Shown here: piece by piece, positions 17,089-27,252 of the stretch | Layout: every line of letters begins with the position of its first letter | Position numbering within the stretch: the stretch's first letter is position 1 | NCBI GenBank assembly: GCA_958431225.1 | Contig: OY288107.1 | Location: 957,501-1,021,500 of the forward strand | Direction: 5' to 3' | Length of the DNA: 64,000 bases | Origin: an uncultured Alphaproteobacteria bacterium | Lineage (GTDB): Bacteria > Pseudomonadota > Alphaproteobacteria > Puniceispirillales > UBA1172 | Translations under genes and position numbers: made by a program | Notes under the pieces: model-generated | What the model saw: the letters and a program-made list of their open reading frames with translations, nothing else | Told to the model about the DNA's origin: nothing | The model's database searches: none

Positions 17089-18894
17089 TTATGATTCAGA
17101 ATTAATAATTTCAACGAAGCATTCAAAGAATTCATCAAGTTTTTGTTGTCCGACTCCGTTTATAGCGAGGAATTCGCTTTTAGTTTTTGGGGTTTGGTTT
17201 GCCATTTGTATTAGGGTTTTGTCGGAGAATATTGTGAAGGCTGGTTTGTTGCGTTCGCGGGCTATTTTTAGGCGTAGTTGTTTTAGGGCTTTTAGGAGTT
17301 CTGGGTTTTGGATTTGCTCGGGTTGTTGTGGGGTGGGGGGTGTTTTGGTTTCTATTGGTTCAATTTTGTAGGGTTTTGCCATGAATTTTTCGCGATCTTC
17401 GGCTAGGCTTTTGCCTTTTTCGGTGATTTGTAGCGCGCCGTATTTTGCTAGATTTACTTTGATTGCGTTATGGGCGATGAGTTGGCGGATGATGGATTTT
17501 AGTGTGGATTTTGGATAGGTTTTGGCTTGGGCATAACAAGCTAGATTGTAATGTTCGCGTTCGCCGATTTTGGCGGTGTTGGCGCCGCGTAGCACGTCTA
17601 TGATGTGGGTGATGCCGAAAAATTGTCCGCTTTCGGCGATGCAGGCTAGGATTAATTTAGCGATTTCTGAGCAGTCTTCTACCTCTGGCGGGGCTAGGCA
17701 GTTGTCGCAATTTCCGCATATTTCGGCGTCTTCGTCAAAATATGATAGTAGGGCTAAGCGGCGGCAGGCGGTGGTTTCGCAATAGCCGATTAGTGCTTCT
17801 AGGCGTTTATATTCTAAAATTTTATGGTTCTGGGTTCCGTCGCCGTCAAAGATCATTCTTTGGCGTTTCATAACATCGTTTAGTCCATAAAATAGAAATG
17901 TTTTTGCTTCGCCGCCATCGCGTCCGGCGCGCCCGATTTCTTGGTAAAATGCCTCAATGCTGCTGGGCAAATTGGCGTGGATGACAAAGCGGATGTCGGG
18001 TTTATCAATCCCCATGCCAAAGGCGATGGTCGCTACCATAATCATGGAATCCGCAGTCATGAATTGGTTTTGGGCGTCGCGGCGGTATTCGGGAGATTTG
18101 CCGGCGTGGTAGGCTATGGCGGCAAAGCCGTGTTCGCCTAACCACGCGGCTAGGTCTTCGGTGTTGGCGCGCGATAGGCAGTAAATGATGCCGGAGGCGT
18201 TGCGGTGAGATTCTAAAATTGATAATAAACTAGGTCTAAAATTTTCCATCGGATAGACGTTAAGCGACAAGTTGGGGCGGTCAAAGCCTTTGACAAAAAC
18301 CGCACCCCGCCCGTGCATCAATTTTTTTATGATGTCCTGCCGCGTGCCTTGATCCGCCGTGGCAGTGAACGCTGCTATGGTGGCGTGCGGGAACAGCGAT
18401 TTTAATTGCGATAACTCCTCATAATCGGGTCTGAAATCCGCACCCCATTTGGAAATGCAATGCGCCTCATCAACGACAAAAAGCCCGATTTGGAGACCCT
18501 GCAACGCCTTTAACATACGCGGCTGCATTAAACGCTCAGGACTTAGATAAAGAATTTTCGTGCGCCCGGCGGCGAAATCACGCCATTGTTCCACATTTTG
18601 CTCCCGCGCCTGACCCGAATGAACCGCACTCACCTTAATGCCATTTTCCGCCAACCCCGCTACCTGATTTTCCATCAAGGCAACCAACGGCGAAATGATA
18701 ATGGTTTTGTAAGACGCAGTAATGGCAGGAAACTGATAACACAAAGATTTCCCCGCACCAGTCGGCATCACCGCTAATACATCATTGCCACCCTGAATCT
18801 CGCGGATAATCTCTAACTGACCCGCACGAAAATCATCATAGCCAAACTGATTTTTTAACAACGCACTCAGCGCAGAATCATCATAATTATCCAT
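17089..18894 (-). CDS. recQ: ATP-dependent DNA helicase RecQ
   Basis: 601 residues, the normal RecQ length. Superfamily 2 helicase unwinding 3'-5' in recombination repair. Motif I MPTGAGKSLCYQ near 43-54, DEAH box VDEAHCISKWGADFRPDY, motif VI EIGRAGRDG, four zinc Cys in the RQC region (CETTACR, CGNCDNC), and a C-terminal HRDC domain ending AINGVGQQKLDEFF. It is flanked by two repeats. RecQ acts on hairpins and G-rich structures in other bacteria, which may matter given the repeats, but the link is inference. The C-terminal third has Lys/Gln/Pro-rich spacers (KTPPTPQQPEQIQNP) consistent with the local strand skew. Confidence 0.96.
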   Translation of the reverse strand: MDNYDDSALSALLKNQFGYDDFRAGQLEIIREIQGGNDVLAVMPTGAGKSLCYQFPAITASYKTIIISPLVALMENQVAGLAENGIKVSAVHSGQAREQNVEQWRDFAAGRTKILYLSPERLMQPRMLKALQGLQIGLFVVDEAHCISKWGADFRPDYEELSQLKSLFPHATIAAFTATADQGTRQDIIKKLMHGRGAVFVKGFDRPNLSLNVYPMENFRPSLLSILESHRNASGIIYCLSRANTEDLAAWLGEHGFAAIAYHAGKSPEYRRDAQNQFMTADSMIMVATIAFGMGIDKPDIRFVIHANLPSSIEAFYQEIGRAGRDGGEAKTFLFYGLNDVMKRQRMIFDGDGTQNHKILEYKRLEALIGYCETTACRRLALLSYFDEDAEICGNCDNCLAPPEVEDCSEIAKLILACIAESGQFFGITHIIDVLRGANTAKIGEREHYNLACYAQAKTYPKSTLKSIIRQLIAHNAIKVNLAKYGALQITEKGKSLAEDREKFMAKPYKIEPIETKTPPTPQQPEQIQNPELLKALKQLRLKIARERNKPAFTIFSDKTLIQMANQTPKTKSEFLAINGVGQQKLDEFFECFVEIINSES

Positions 18895-19250
18895 GAATGT
18901 GAATATGACGCATATAAATTAAAAAATCTACATATTGTTTTTTATGAGGTTGTTTATTTTTATGGGGGTTTCACCCCCAAACCCCCGACCGCCGAGCGCG
19001 GCGGGGCGACCACGGAACGCCGTGGAGCGAATTTTTGGTTTATGCCACGGCACTTTGTGCCTCTTTTTTAGCAATCGATGATCGCTTGATATAATTTTAT
19101 CATGAGGGCAAGCCCCCATACCCCCGACCACGGAACGCCGTGGAGCGATTTTTTGGTTTATGCCACGGCATTCTGCGCCCCTTTTTCAGCAACCGATGAG
19201 CGCTTGATATAATTTTATGATGGGGGCAAGCCCGCATACCCCCGAAAGCA

Positions 19251-19281
19251 TATGTAAAGAAAACGCGAATTTGTTTACATA
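19251..19281. repeat. TATGTAAA hairpin, copy 1
   Basis: 31-base inverted repeat: TATGTAAAGAAA, 7-base loop, TTTGTTTACATA; one mismatch in a 12 bp stem. It lies between the second and third half elements of locus 10. Confidence 0.6.
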
Positions 19282-19478
19282 TTGAACGGCATTTTTATCT
19301 TTTTATGGGGGATTTCATCCCCCAAACCCCCTGACCGCGGAACGCCGCGCCGCGACCACGGAACGCCGTGGAGCGATTTTTTGGTTTATGCCACGGCACT
19401 CTGCGCCCCTTTTTTAGCAACCGATGAGCGCTTGATATAATTTTATCATGGGGGCAAGCCCCCACACCCCCGAAAGCA

Positions 19479-19550
19479 TATGTAAAGAAAACGCGAATTT
19501 CTTTACATAAGGACGCGCATATGTAAACAAAATGCGATTTTCTTTACATA
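19479..19550. repeat. TATGTAAA hairpins, copies 2 and 3
   Basis: Two adjacent 31-base inverted repeats. 19479-19509 is a perfect 12 bp stem (TATGTAAAGAAA / TTTCTTTACATA); 19520-19550 has one mismatch. They are separated by 10 bases and lie between the third and fourth half elements. They could be protein sites or cruciforms; there is no T-run to suggest a terminator. Confidence 0.6.
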
Positions 19551-19741
19551 AGGAATGCTGTTTGTTGGCATTTTTATCTTTTTATGGGGGTTTCACCCCC
19601 AAACCCCCGACCACCGAACGCGGTGGAGCGATTTTTTGGCTTATGCCACGGCACTTTGCACCCCTTTTTCAGCAATCGATGAGCGCTTGGTAAATTTTTA
19701 TCATGGGGGCAAGCCCCCATACCCCCGCCCCCAAAGGCAGA

Positions 19742-19780
19742 GATTAACCGCTACACCGCATTCGGTGTTCGGGGTTAATT
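19742..19780. repeat. Imperfect palindrome after locus 10
   Basis: GATTAACC and GGTTAATT bracket ACACCG-CATT-CGGTGT, giving a two-part stem with small internal bulges. It overlaps the predicted stop of a small minus-strand frame. No U-run, so not a typical terminator. Confidence 0.4.
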
Positions 19781-19927
19781 GGATTTTGTAAACCAAAGGC
19801 ATATTGTCAATATTGTTGCCCATAGCGACTTTTTATCCGCGTTAGATTTTCGGGATATTTTGATTTCTTCATAAGAAAATCCGTCTTTATTTTGGGTCAT
19901 TTTGGTTTTAGTGAATTCATAGTCCAA
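19775..19927 (-). CDS. Possible small protein (50 aa, TTG start)
   Basis: A 50-codon frame with AGGAGA 5 bases before a TTG start at 19927 and a TAA at 19777-19775. It is charged and Lys-rich in the first 35 residues (TKTKMTQNKDGF, SRKSNADKK) and hydrophobic at the end (LWATILTICLWF), so it could be a small tail-anchored membrane peptide. An internal ATG at codon 10 is the only ATG. AT-rich like the adjacent regulator gene. Evidence is the ribosome site and frame only. Confidence 0.3.
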   Translation of the reverse strand: MDYEFTKTKMTQNKDGFSYEEIKISRKSNADKKSLWATILTICLWFTKSN

Positions 19928-20003
19928 AATAGTCTCCTATGAGATTTAGTTTTTGATGATGACTTCAGCATATCAGGTGTGTTTTTTTGTGGTCAATAAA
20001 TGG

Positions 20004-20038
20004 AAAAGCCAGAGGAAATAAAAAATCCTCTGGCTTTT
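20004..20038 (-). terminator. Strong bidirectional intrinsic terminator
   Basis: AAAAGCCAGAGGA and TCCTCTGGCTTTT form a perfect 13 bp stem around an A-rich loop, with T-runs on both strands. It lies 9 bases beyond the stop of the ribbon-helix-helix gene and should end its transcript. Confidence 0.85.
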
Positions 20039-20046
20039 TGTTGAGG

Positions 20047-20724
20047 TTAGTTGATGGTGATCATGCCTTTTCGCCCAGGGAAAGCGGCACGTTCCTTCTT
20101 TCTCCATTGGAAAAACACTGTGACGGAAAGACCATATTCCTCTGCTAGGGCGAAAAGGGCTCTGGCGGCGACGTTAGAATCAACCCCTTGAATGGATTTA
20201 TTGATTTCTTCGACAAAAACAAAGCCGTGATCCGTTTTTTCGTCATCTACTATTTGAAGACCATGAAGATGGCGTGGAATCTGTCTGCCAGATAAGCATA
20301 TTTCGGTCAGAACAGCCCTAACAGCTGCATTCCAATTCAGTTTTGATAAAGCCTTACCCTCAACTTCAATAAACTGGCACTTTGTAAATTCAACATTGGG
20401 TACCGCATTATGAGGATAGCTAATTCGCTCTTTTTGGTCATTGTAAAAGAACGTGCGAGCAAGTTCCGATTCGGCGTCAAGTTCTCTATTGATAGCATCC
20501 CAAGTGGCGTCATCAATATTCTTAATAGCATCCAAATTGGCGTCACCAATAATTGGAGGGTCATTCTCCTTGGTTGATTTCACATCTGTTTTGGGTTCGT
20601 GAAGTCTCTCACCTTTTGCGTGAAAATCAATCAATCGACTTACCACAGAATCAAAGGTATCAGTTGATTGCTTCATGGCTTGGAGCTTACCAATAGTTGT
20701 TTCCGAAAGTTCAACCATATTCAT
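20047..20724 (-). CDS. Hypothetical protein with N-terminal ribbon-helix-helix-like region
   Basis: 225 residues, not recognised as a whole. Residues 1-35 (VELSETTIGKLQAMKQSTDTFDSVVSRLIDFH) have the beta-strand-helix-helix pattern and spacing of ribbon-helix-helix DNA-binding proteins. An acidic linker follows, then a C-terminal domain (about 115-225: LNWNAAVRAVLTEICLSGRQ, IQGVDSNVAARALFALAEEYG) resembling uncharacterised domains of mobile-element proteins. GGAGAGAG precedes the ATG at 20724. It has its own consensus promoter and terminator and is AT-rich, lies between two mosaic repeats and lacks the regional skew. Probably a horizontally acquired, self-regulated DNA-binding protein; function unknown. 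Confidence 0.6.
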   Translation of the reverse strand: MNMVELSETTIGKLQAMKQSTDTFDSVVSRLIDFHAKGERLHEPKTDVKSTKENDPPIIGDANLDAIKNIDDATWDAINRELDAESELARTFFYNDQKERISYPHNAVPNVEFTKCQFIEVEGKALSKLNWNAAVRAVLTEICLSGRQIPRHLHGLQIVDDEKTDHGFVFVEEINKSIQGVDSNVAARALFALAEEYGLSVTVFFQWRKKERAAFPGRKGMITIN

Positions 20725-20774
20725 TTTCTCTCTCCTTCTCTATATGTTGTGAGTTCAGAAACCCTGCTTTTCAC

Positions 20775-20855
20775 ACAGGATATGTTGCCATTATACAAGG
20801 CGTTTTTTCTCCTGTCAATAGCATTTACAGGATATTTTTGCTTAATACAGGAAAT
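20775..20855. promoter_or_regulatory. ACAGGA operator-like cluster
   Basis: ACAGGA occurs on the + strand at 20775-20780, 20827-20832 and 20847-20852, and inverted (TCCTGT) at 20810-20815. The pair TCCTGT-N11-ACAGGA overlaps the -35 box of the promoter, and the 20827 and 20847 copies are 20 bases (two helical turns) apart. This is the arrangement expected for a ribbon-helix-helix repressor binding its own promoter. Confidence 0.45.
20790..20818 (-). promoter_or_regulatory. Consensus sigma-70 promoter of the ribbon-helix-helix gene
   Basis: TTGACA (20818-20813), 17-base spacer, TATAAT (20795-20790): perfect match to both boxes at the optimal distance, about 66 bases upstream of the ATG. Such perfection is unusual here and typical of tightly repressed or mobile genes. 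Confidence 0.8.
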
Positions 20856-20959
20856 AAAATGCAATTTACCAAAAAGAAACGCCTGTGTCCTCCCTATAGT
20901 TCCTGCCCAATCGTAACTAAGTTATCAGTGTGCCTTTGGAAAATATGTTGGTTAGTTTC

Positions 20960-21289
20960 GTGGGGGCGCGTTGCCCCCCATACCCCCTTTTTGCTAATGG
21001 CGGTTTCTGATTTTTCCAAACAATGATGAACGAATCACCCAAACACGCGCCCCGCGAGGTATTTTTCAAACCATAGCGATCATCGGTTGCCAAAGAAAAA
21101 GGCGCAGTTCGTTATGGCATACGCCAAAAATTCGCTCCACGGCGTTCCTTGGCGCCCTGCGAGGAATTTTTTACGAACCATAGCGATCATCGGTTTTTGA
21201 AAAGATGGGTGCGGGGTGTTGTGGCGGGTGCCAAAAAATCGCTCCGCCGCGTTCGGCGGTCAGGGGGTTTGGGGGATGAAATCCCCCAT
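20960..21289. repeat. Mosaic hairpin repeat, locus 11
   Basis: Lacks the outer left terminal module: starts with the inner hairpin (GGGGGCGCGTTGCCCCCC), then the AT-rich insert with GATTTTTCCAAACAATGATG, CGCCCCGCGAGG (orientation B), arm GCGATCATCGGTT, GGCATACGCCA, a second partial core and arm. The right end has CCGCCGCGTTCGGCGG and a GATGAAATC terminal loop with TTTCTTTT after it. It therefore has two right arms. Confidence 0.85.
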
Positions 21290-21298
21290 TTCTTTTCA

Positions 21299-22081
21299 TT
21301 ATTCTGCTGTAGGCACGCCTATATGGTGATATCCGCCATCCACATAGTGGATTTCGCCGGTGACTCCTGATGATAGGTCTGATGCGAGGTATAGTCCGGC
21401 GCGTCCGACTTCGTTCATGTCTGGGTTGTGTTTTAGGGGGGCGTTGACCTCGCTGTGGCGGAATACGTGGCGGGCGCCGCTTATGGCGGCGCCGGCTAGG
21501 GTTTTTACGGGGCCGGCTGAGATGGCGTTTACGCGGATATTGTGTTTGCCTAGGTCCACGGCTAAATAGCGTACGGAGGCTTCTAGGGCGGCTTTGGCGA
21601 CCCCCATGACGTTATAATTTGGTGTGATGCGGTTGGCGCCTAGGTAGGTTAGGGTTATGATTGACCCGCCTTTTTCTTGCATTAGCGGGGTGGTGGTGCG
21701 GGCTAGTTCGGTTAGCGAGTAGCATGAGATGTGCATAGCGCTATGGAAATTGGCGCGGCTGGTGTTTAGGTAGGCACCGCGCAGTTCGGCTTTGTCGGCG
21801 AAGGCTATGGCGTGGACGACGAAATCTATTTGTTCCCATTCTTTTTTTAATGTTTTTACCATGTCGTTGATGCTTCCCTCGCTGCCGACATCGCATGGTA
21901 GGGTTAGGCTTGCGCCTAGTGTTTCGCCCAAGGGGCGTACGCGTTTTGCTAGCATATCATTTTGGTAGGTTAGGGCTAGTTCGGCACCGGCTTCGGCGCA
22001 ACATTTGGCTATGCCGTAGGCGATGGAGTGGTCATTGGCTATGCCCATGATGAGTCCGCGTTTTCCTGTTAGCAGTGTCAT
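21299..22081 (-). CDS. fabI: Enoyl-ACP reductase (NADH)
   Basis: Last reduction step of fatty-acid elongation. 260 residues, short-chain dehydrogenase fold: [22 protein letters not shown]-terminal nucleotide-binding signature of FabI, catalytic Tyr-x6-Lys as YNVMGVAK, and [12 protein letters not shown] overlaps the fabB stop (ATGA), so translation is coupled in fabA-fabB-fabI. + strand here is G+T-rich. First gene of the repeat-free core on the left side. Confidence 0.96.
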   Translation of the reverse strand: MTLLTGKRGLIMGIANDHSIAYGIAKCCAEAGAELALTYQNDMLAKRVRPLGETLGASLTLPCDVGSEGSINDMVKTLKKEWEQIDFVVHAIAFADKAELRGAYLNTSRANFHSAMHISCYSLTELARTTTPLMQEKGGSIITLTYLGANRITPNYNVMGVAKAALEASVRYLAVDLGKHNIRVNAISAGPVKTLAGAAISGARHVFRHSEVNAPLKHNPDMNEVGRAGLYLASDLSSGVTGEIHYVDGGYHHIGVPTAE

Positions 22082-23316
22082 GGTGCCTCGTGCCTTTTGA
22101 TGGCTAGGGTGGAATTGGTGCCGCCGAAACCGAATGAATTGCTTAGGGCGAGGTCAATTTTATGGTCGCGGGCGGTGGCGACTATGGGGATGTCGCCGAT
22201 TTCGGGGTCGGGGTTTTCTAGGTTGGCGTTGCCGGCGATGAAGCCATCGCGCATCATGAGGAGCGTGTAGATGACTTCTTGGACGCCGGTGGCGCCTAGC
22301 GAATGTCCGGTGAGCGATTTGGTTGATGAGATGTAGGGTAAATATCCCGCCTCCCCGAAAACTTTTTTGATGGCGTCTAGTTCTTGGATGTCGCCCACGG
22401 GGGTGCTGGTGCCGTGGGTGTTGATGTAATCCACGTTTTGCGCAAAACCTTTGCCGTCATAGCCTTTTAGGGCTAGGTTCATACAGCGCACGGCGCCTTC
22501 GCCTGATGGGGCGACCATATCAAAGCCATCCGAATTGGCGGCGGCACCGACAATCTCGCCGTAAATTTTGGCGCCTCTTTTGAGGGCGCGGTCGCGTTCT
22601 TCTAGCACCACCATACCGCCGCCGCCAGCGATGACGAAACCATCGCGGGTAGCATCATAGGGGCGCGAGGCTTGTTCGGGTTGGTCGTTGAAACCCGATG
22701 ACATCGCCCCCATGGCATCAAATAATACCGATAGCGTCCAGTGGAGTTCTTCGCCGCCCCCGGCGAAGACGATATCTTGTTGCCCATAGCGGATGGCATC
22801 ACTGGCGGCTGATATACAATGGGCGCTGGTGGAACACGCCGATGAGATCGAATAATTGACGCCTTTGATGGCGAAAAATGTGGCGATGCACGCGGATACC
22901 GTTGATGACATACAGCGCGGCACCATATAGGGGCCGATGCGTTTGGGGCCTTTGGTGCGGGTGATGTCGGCGGCTTGCATGAGATTATAGGTGGAGGGGC
23001 CGCCTGAGCCGGCGATGAGCCCGGTGCGGGGGTGGGAGACCTCAGATTCCTCTAAGCCCGAATCAGCCACGGCTTGTTGCATGGACAGCACCGCGTATGC
23101 GGCGCCTGCGCCCATGAAACGCATTTGTTTGCGGTCTACATGGTCGTCTAGGTTGATTTTGACACTGCCATGGATTTGGCTCCGGAAGCCTAGTTCGGTG
23201 TATTCCGGGGCGGCGACAATGCCTGAACGTCCTTGGCGGAGGGCGGTGCTGACCTCATCCGCCGTGATGCCGATGGATGAGGTGATGCCGATTCCGGTGA
23301 TAACAACACGGCGCAT
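22078..23316 (-). CDS. fabB: Beta-ketoacyl-ACP synthase I
   Basis: Condensing enzyme of unsaturated fatty-acid synthesis. 412 residues from the ATG at 23316 ([10 protein letters not shown]), which overlaps the fabA stop by one base; a longer upstream frame overlaps fabA and is not real. Catalytic Cys161 in [10 protein letters not shown], and the two His in [11 protein letters not shown] and [12 protein letters not shown] give the Cys-His-His triad. Pairing with fabA identifies it as FabB rather than FabF. Confidence 0.96.
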   Translation of the reverse strand: MRRVVITGIGITSSIGITADEVSTALRQGRSGIVAAPEYTELGFRSQIHGSVKINLDDHVDRKQMRFMGAGAAYAVLSMQQAVADSGLEESEVSHPRTGLIAGSGGPSTYNLMQAADITRTKGPKRIGPYMVPRCMSSTVSACIATFFAIKGVNYSISSACSTSAHCISAASDAIRYGQQDIVFAGGGEELHWTLSVLFDAMGAMSSGFNDQPEQASRPYDATRDGFVIAGGGGMVVLEERDRALKRGAKIYGEIVGAAANSDGFDMVAPSGEGAVRCMNLALKGYDGKGFAQNVDYINTHGTSTPVGDIQELDAIKKVFGEAGYLPYISSTKSLTGHSLGATGVQEVIYTLLMMRDGFIAGNANLENPDPEIGDIPIVATARDHKIDLALSNSFGFGGTNSTLAIKRHEAP

Positions 23317-23825
23317 TATGCTTCCTCCTTGAACAGCCCGACACGGATATTTTTTGCGTGGAATACGGCTTCGCCATCGCACAGCACCTGTCCTTCGGCG
23401 ATTCCCATGACCAATTTGCGCAGAATCAGGCGTTCTATGTCTATTTTGAAGGTGAGCAATTTGGCGGTGGGTTGCACTTGTCCTAGAAATTTGACCTCGC
23501 CCACGGAAAGCGCGCGTCCACGTCCCTGCCCCCCCATCCAGCCCAGGAAAAAGCCGACTAGCTGCCATAAGCCGTCCATGCCTAAACAGCCGGGCATGAC
23601 CGGGTCGCCTATGAAATGGCAGTCAAAGAACCAGCGGTCCGGGCGGATGTCGTATTCGGCTTCAATGGCACCCAGCCCCTTACTGCCCCCATCATCGTTG
23701 ATTGTGGTGATGCGATCGACCATCAGCATCGGCGGCATCGGTAGTTGCGGGTTGCCAGCCCCGAACAGCGCGCCTTTGGCACAGGTGATTAATTCGTCGT
23801 AGTTAAAATGATTTTGTTTGCGCAT
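23316..23825 (-). CDS. fabA: 3-hydroxydecanoyl-ACP dehydratase/isomerase
   Basis: Introduces the cis double bond in unsaturated fatty-acid synthesis. 169 residues, hot-dog fold: active-site His in [11 protein letters not shown] and Asp in [12 protein letters not shown], plus [11 protein letters not shown]. The ATG at 23825 is chosen because GGAG and AAGGA precede it; ATGs at 23834 and 23864 are alternatives. Divergent from irr, with a 140-base promoter region shared between them. Confidence 0.96.
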   Translation of the reverse strand: MRKQNHFNYDELITCAKGALFGAGNPQLPMPPMLMVDRITTINDDGGSKGLGAIEAEYDIRPDRWFFDCHFIGDPVMPGCLGMDGLWQLVGFFLGWMGGQGRGRALSVGEVKFLGQVQPTAKLLTFKIDIERLILRKLVMGIAEGQVLCDGEAVFHAKNIRVGLFKEEA

Positions 23826-23911
23826 GAACTCCATTCCTTTATGTTGGGGGATAGAATAAAGCAAAATGGTATCAATTCACAATAGCATTTTTTGGAGCAT
23901 TTTACATGTGC

Positions 23912-23940
23912 TTGACTTTATTCCCGATGCTTTTTATATG
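23912..23940 (+). promoter_or_regulatory. Candidate promoter of irr
   Basis: TTGACT (23912-23917), 17-base spacer, TATATG (23935-23940), 25 bases before the irr ATG. The -35 context GCTTGACTTT is identical to that upstream of katG. Confidence 0.45.
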
Positions 23941-23965
23941 TTAGCGTGGATTATAGGGGAGAATC

Positions 23966-24370
23966 ATGAAAATTTCGCATCCAGCCAATTTATTACGCCA
24001 GCGGGGCATGCGCCCTACCCGCCAACGTGTCGCTATCGCCCGCCTGCTTTTTGACGGCGTCGACCGCCATGTCACCGCCGAGAGCCTTGCCGAACAAATT
24101 AAAGATTTAGGCATTAAATTATCTTTGGCGACCGTCTATAATACGTTGCATCAATTTACCGATGTTGGGCTTTTGAAAAAGGTGCGCGGGCTTAGCGATG
24201 CCACTTGGTTTGATACCAATGTTAATAGCCACCATCATTTTTTTGATACGGAAAGCGGGGCTTTGACCGATATTCCTGCGGAAGCCATCACCATCAGCAC
24301 TCTGCCCAAAACCCCGCCTGGTAAGGTGGTTGAAGGGGTGGATGTCATTGTGCGGGTGAGTGGGCGTTAA
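23966..24370 (+). CDS. irr: Irr-like iron response regulator (Fur superfamily)
   Basis: 134 residues, winged helix of the Fur family: RQRGMRPTRQRVAIARLLF, then LSLATVYNTLHQFTDVGLL as the recognition region, and the HHHFF-like motif NSHHHFFDTESG near 77-88, which in Irr is a haem/iron-linked His cluster. Irr represses or activates iron and haem genes in alphaproteobacteria. The position divergent from fabA-fabB-fabI is the arrangement seen in that class. The Cys-rich zinc sites of classical Fur are absent. Confidence 0.88.
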   Translation: MKISHPANLLRQRGMRPTRQRVAIARLLFDGVDRHVTAESLAEQIKDLGIKLSLATVYNTLHQFTDVGLLKKVRGLSDATWFDTNVNSHHHFFDTESGALTDIPAEAITISTLPKTPPGKVVEGVDVIVRVSGR

Positions 24371-24391
24371 TTTTCGCGCACTTTTTATTAA

Positions 24392-26620
<2,229 letters not shown>

Positions 26621-26633
26621 GGTATTAAGCGTC

Positions 26634-27152
26634 TCAGAAATCTTCATCGTCAAACACGCCCCATAGATGGCGGCGTTCTATCCAGCCGCGCAAGTCGCTA
26701 TGGGTGATGCGGCACCATGCGCCTTCGCAGGCTAATAATGCCACCACGACCCCCTTTTCGGCTTGGGCGATGATGGGGGCGTTGGTTCTGGCAGCTGCCA
26801 TAATTTTTGCGTCTGCACCGATAATCATGCCCCGGCGTTTTAGCAATAGGTTGGTCGCGTGAATCCAACCGCGCGTGCCGTCAATATCTACCACCTCGCG
26901 CCACACGTAAAATTCGCGCAAGACTTTCATCGGCATACCGCGCCTTTGATAGATATAGATGGGGGGGTGTTGGAGGCTGGGCCCCGTGCGCATAAAGACT
27001 TTGTTGGATTTGAGCGTCATAAAACGCGGCAAAGGATGCCCGGTGCCTTTGATGGCATTGCGCGCCTCTTGGGCTTCGGCATCACCGATTGCGGTGATAC
27101 CGAACACCAATACTAGTGCCATTACACAAAATAGGCGGAAACATGCTGTCAT
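26634..27152 (-). CDS. Periplasmic SH3-domain protein
   Basis: 172 residues with an N-terminal signal peptide (FRLFCVMALVLVFGITAIGDAEA). Two bacterial SH3-like repeats follow: FMTLKSNKVFMRTGPSLQHPPIYIYQRRGMPMKVL, then REVVDIDGTRGWIHATNLL, and a second one ending ACEGAWCRITHSDLRGWIERRHLWGV. Such proteins probably bind peptidoglycan or other envelope partners. Divergent from a D-2-hydroxyacid dehydrogenase, a pairing I recall in other alphaproteobacteria. Confidence 0.85.
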   Translation of the reverse strand: MTACFRLFCVMALVLVFGITAIGDAEAQEARNAIKGTGHPLPRFMTLKSNKVFMRTGPSLQHPPIYIYQRRGMPMKVLREFYVWREVVDIDGTRGWIHATNLLLKRRGMIIGADAKIMAAARTNAPIIAQAEKGVVVALLACEGAWCRITHSDLRGWIERRHLWGVFDDEDF

Positions 27153-27252
27153 ACTGCTTGATTAACCACAAAAACTTATCGCGAATCAAGCGAAAAGCCT
27201 TTTTATCGGATGCGATTCGGTGCTATTGTGCGGCGATGCCTAATGGAGAAAC

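Larger units (their letters stand above)
18961..19728. repeat. Mosaic hairpin repeat, locus 10 (tandem half elements)
   Basis: Four half elements in the same direction, at about 18961-19126, 19127-19244, 19304-19472 and 19583-19728. Each runs from a left end (terminal hairpin and/or CCACGG/CCGTGG hairpin) through GGTTTATGCCA or GGCTTATGCCA, one ACCGATGAGCGC-type arm, a TATAATTTTAT-like stretch and the inner hairpin GGGGGCAAGCCCCC. No right arm is present. Spacers hold three TATGTAAA hairpins. This 770 bp block has no gene. Confidence 0.85.

Noticed and set aside
18961..19728. Insertion sequence or integron explanation for locus 10
   Set aside because: No transposase or integrase frame and no terminal target duplication is visible in this window.
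19735..19790. tRNA-like fragment (GGTGTAGCGGTTAATCT on the minus strand)
   Set aside because: Resembles a D-arm, but no anticodon stem, T-arm or acceptor pairing can be drawn.
22078..23568. 84-residue N-terminal extension of FabB
   Set aside because: It lies wholly within fabA in another frame and has no homology; the ATG at 23316 couples with the fabA stop.
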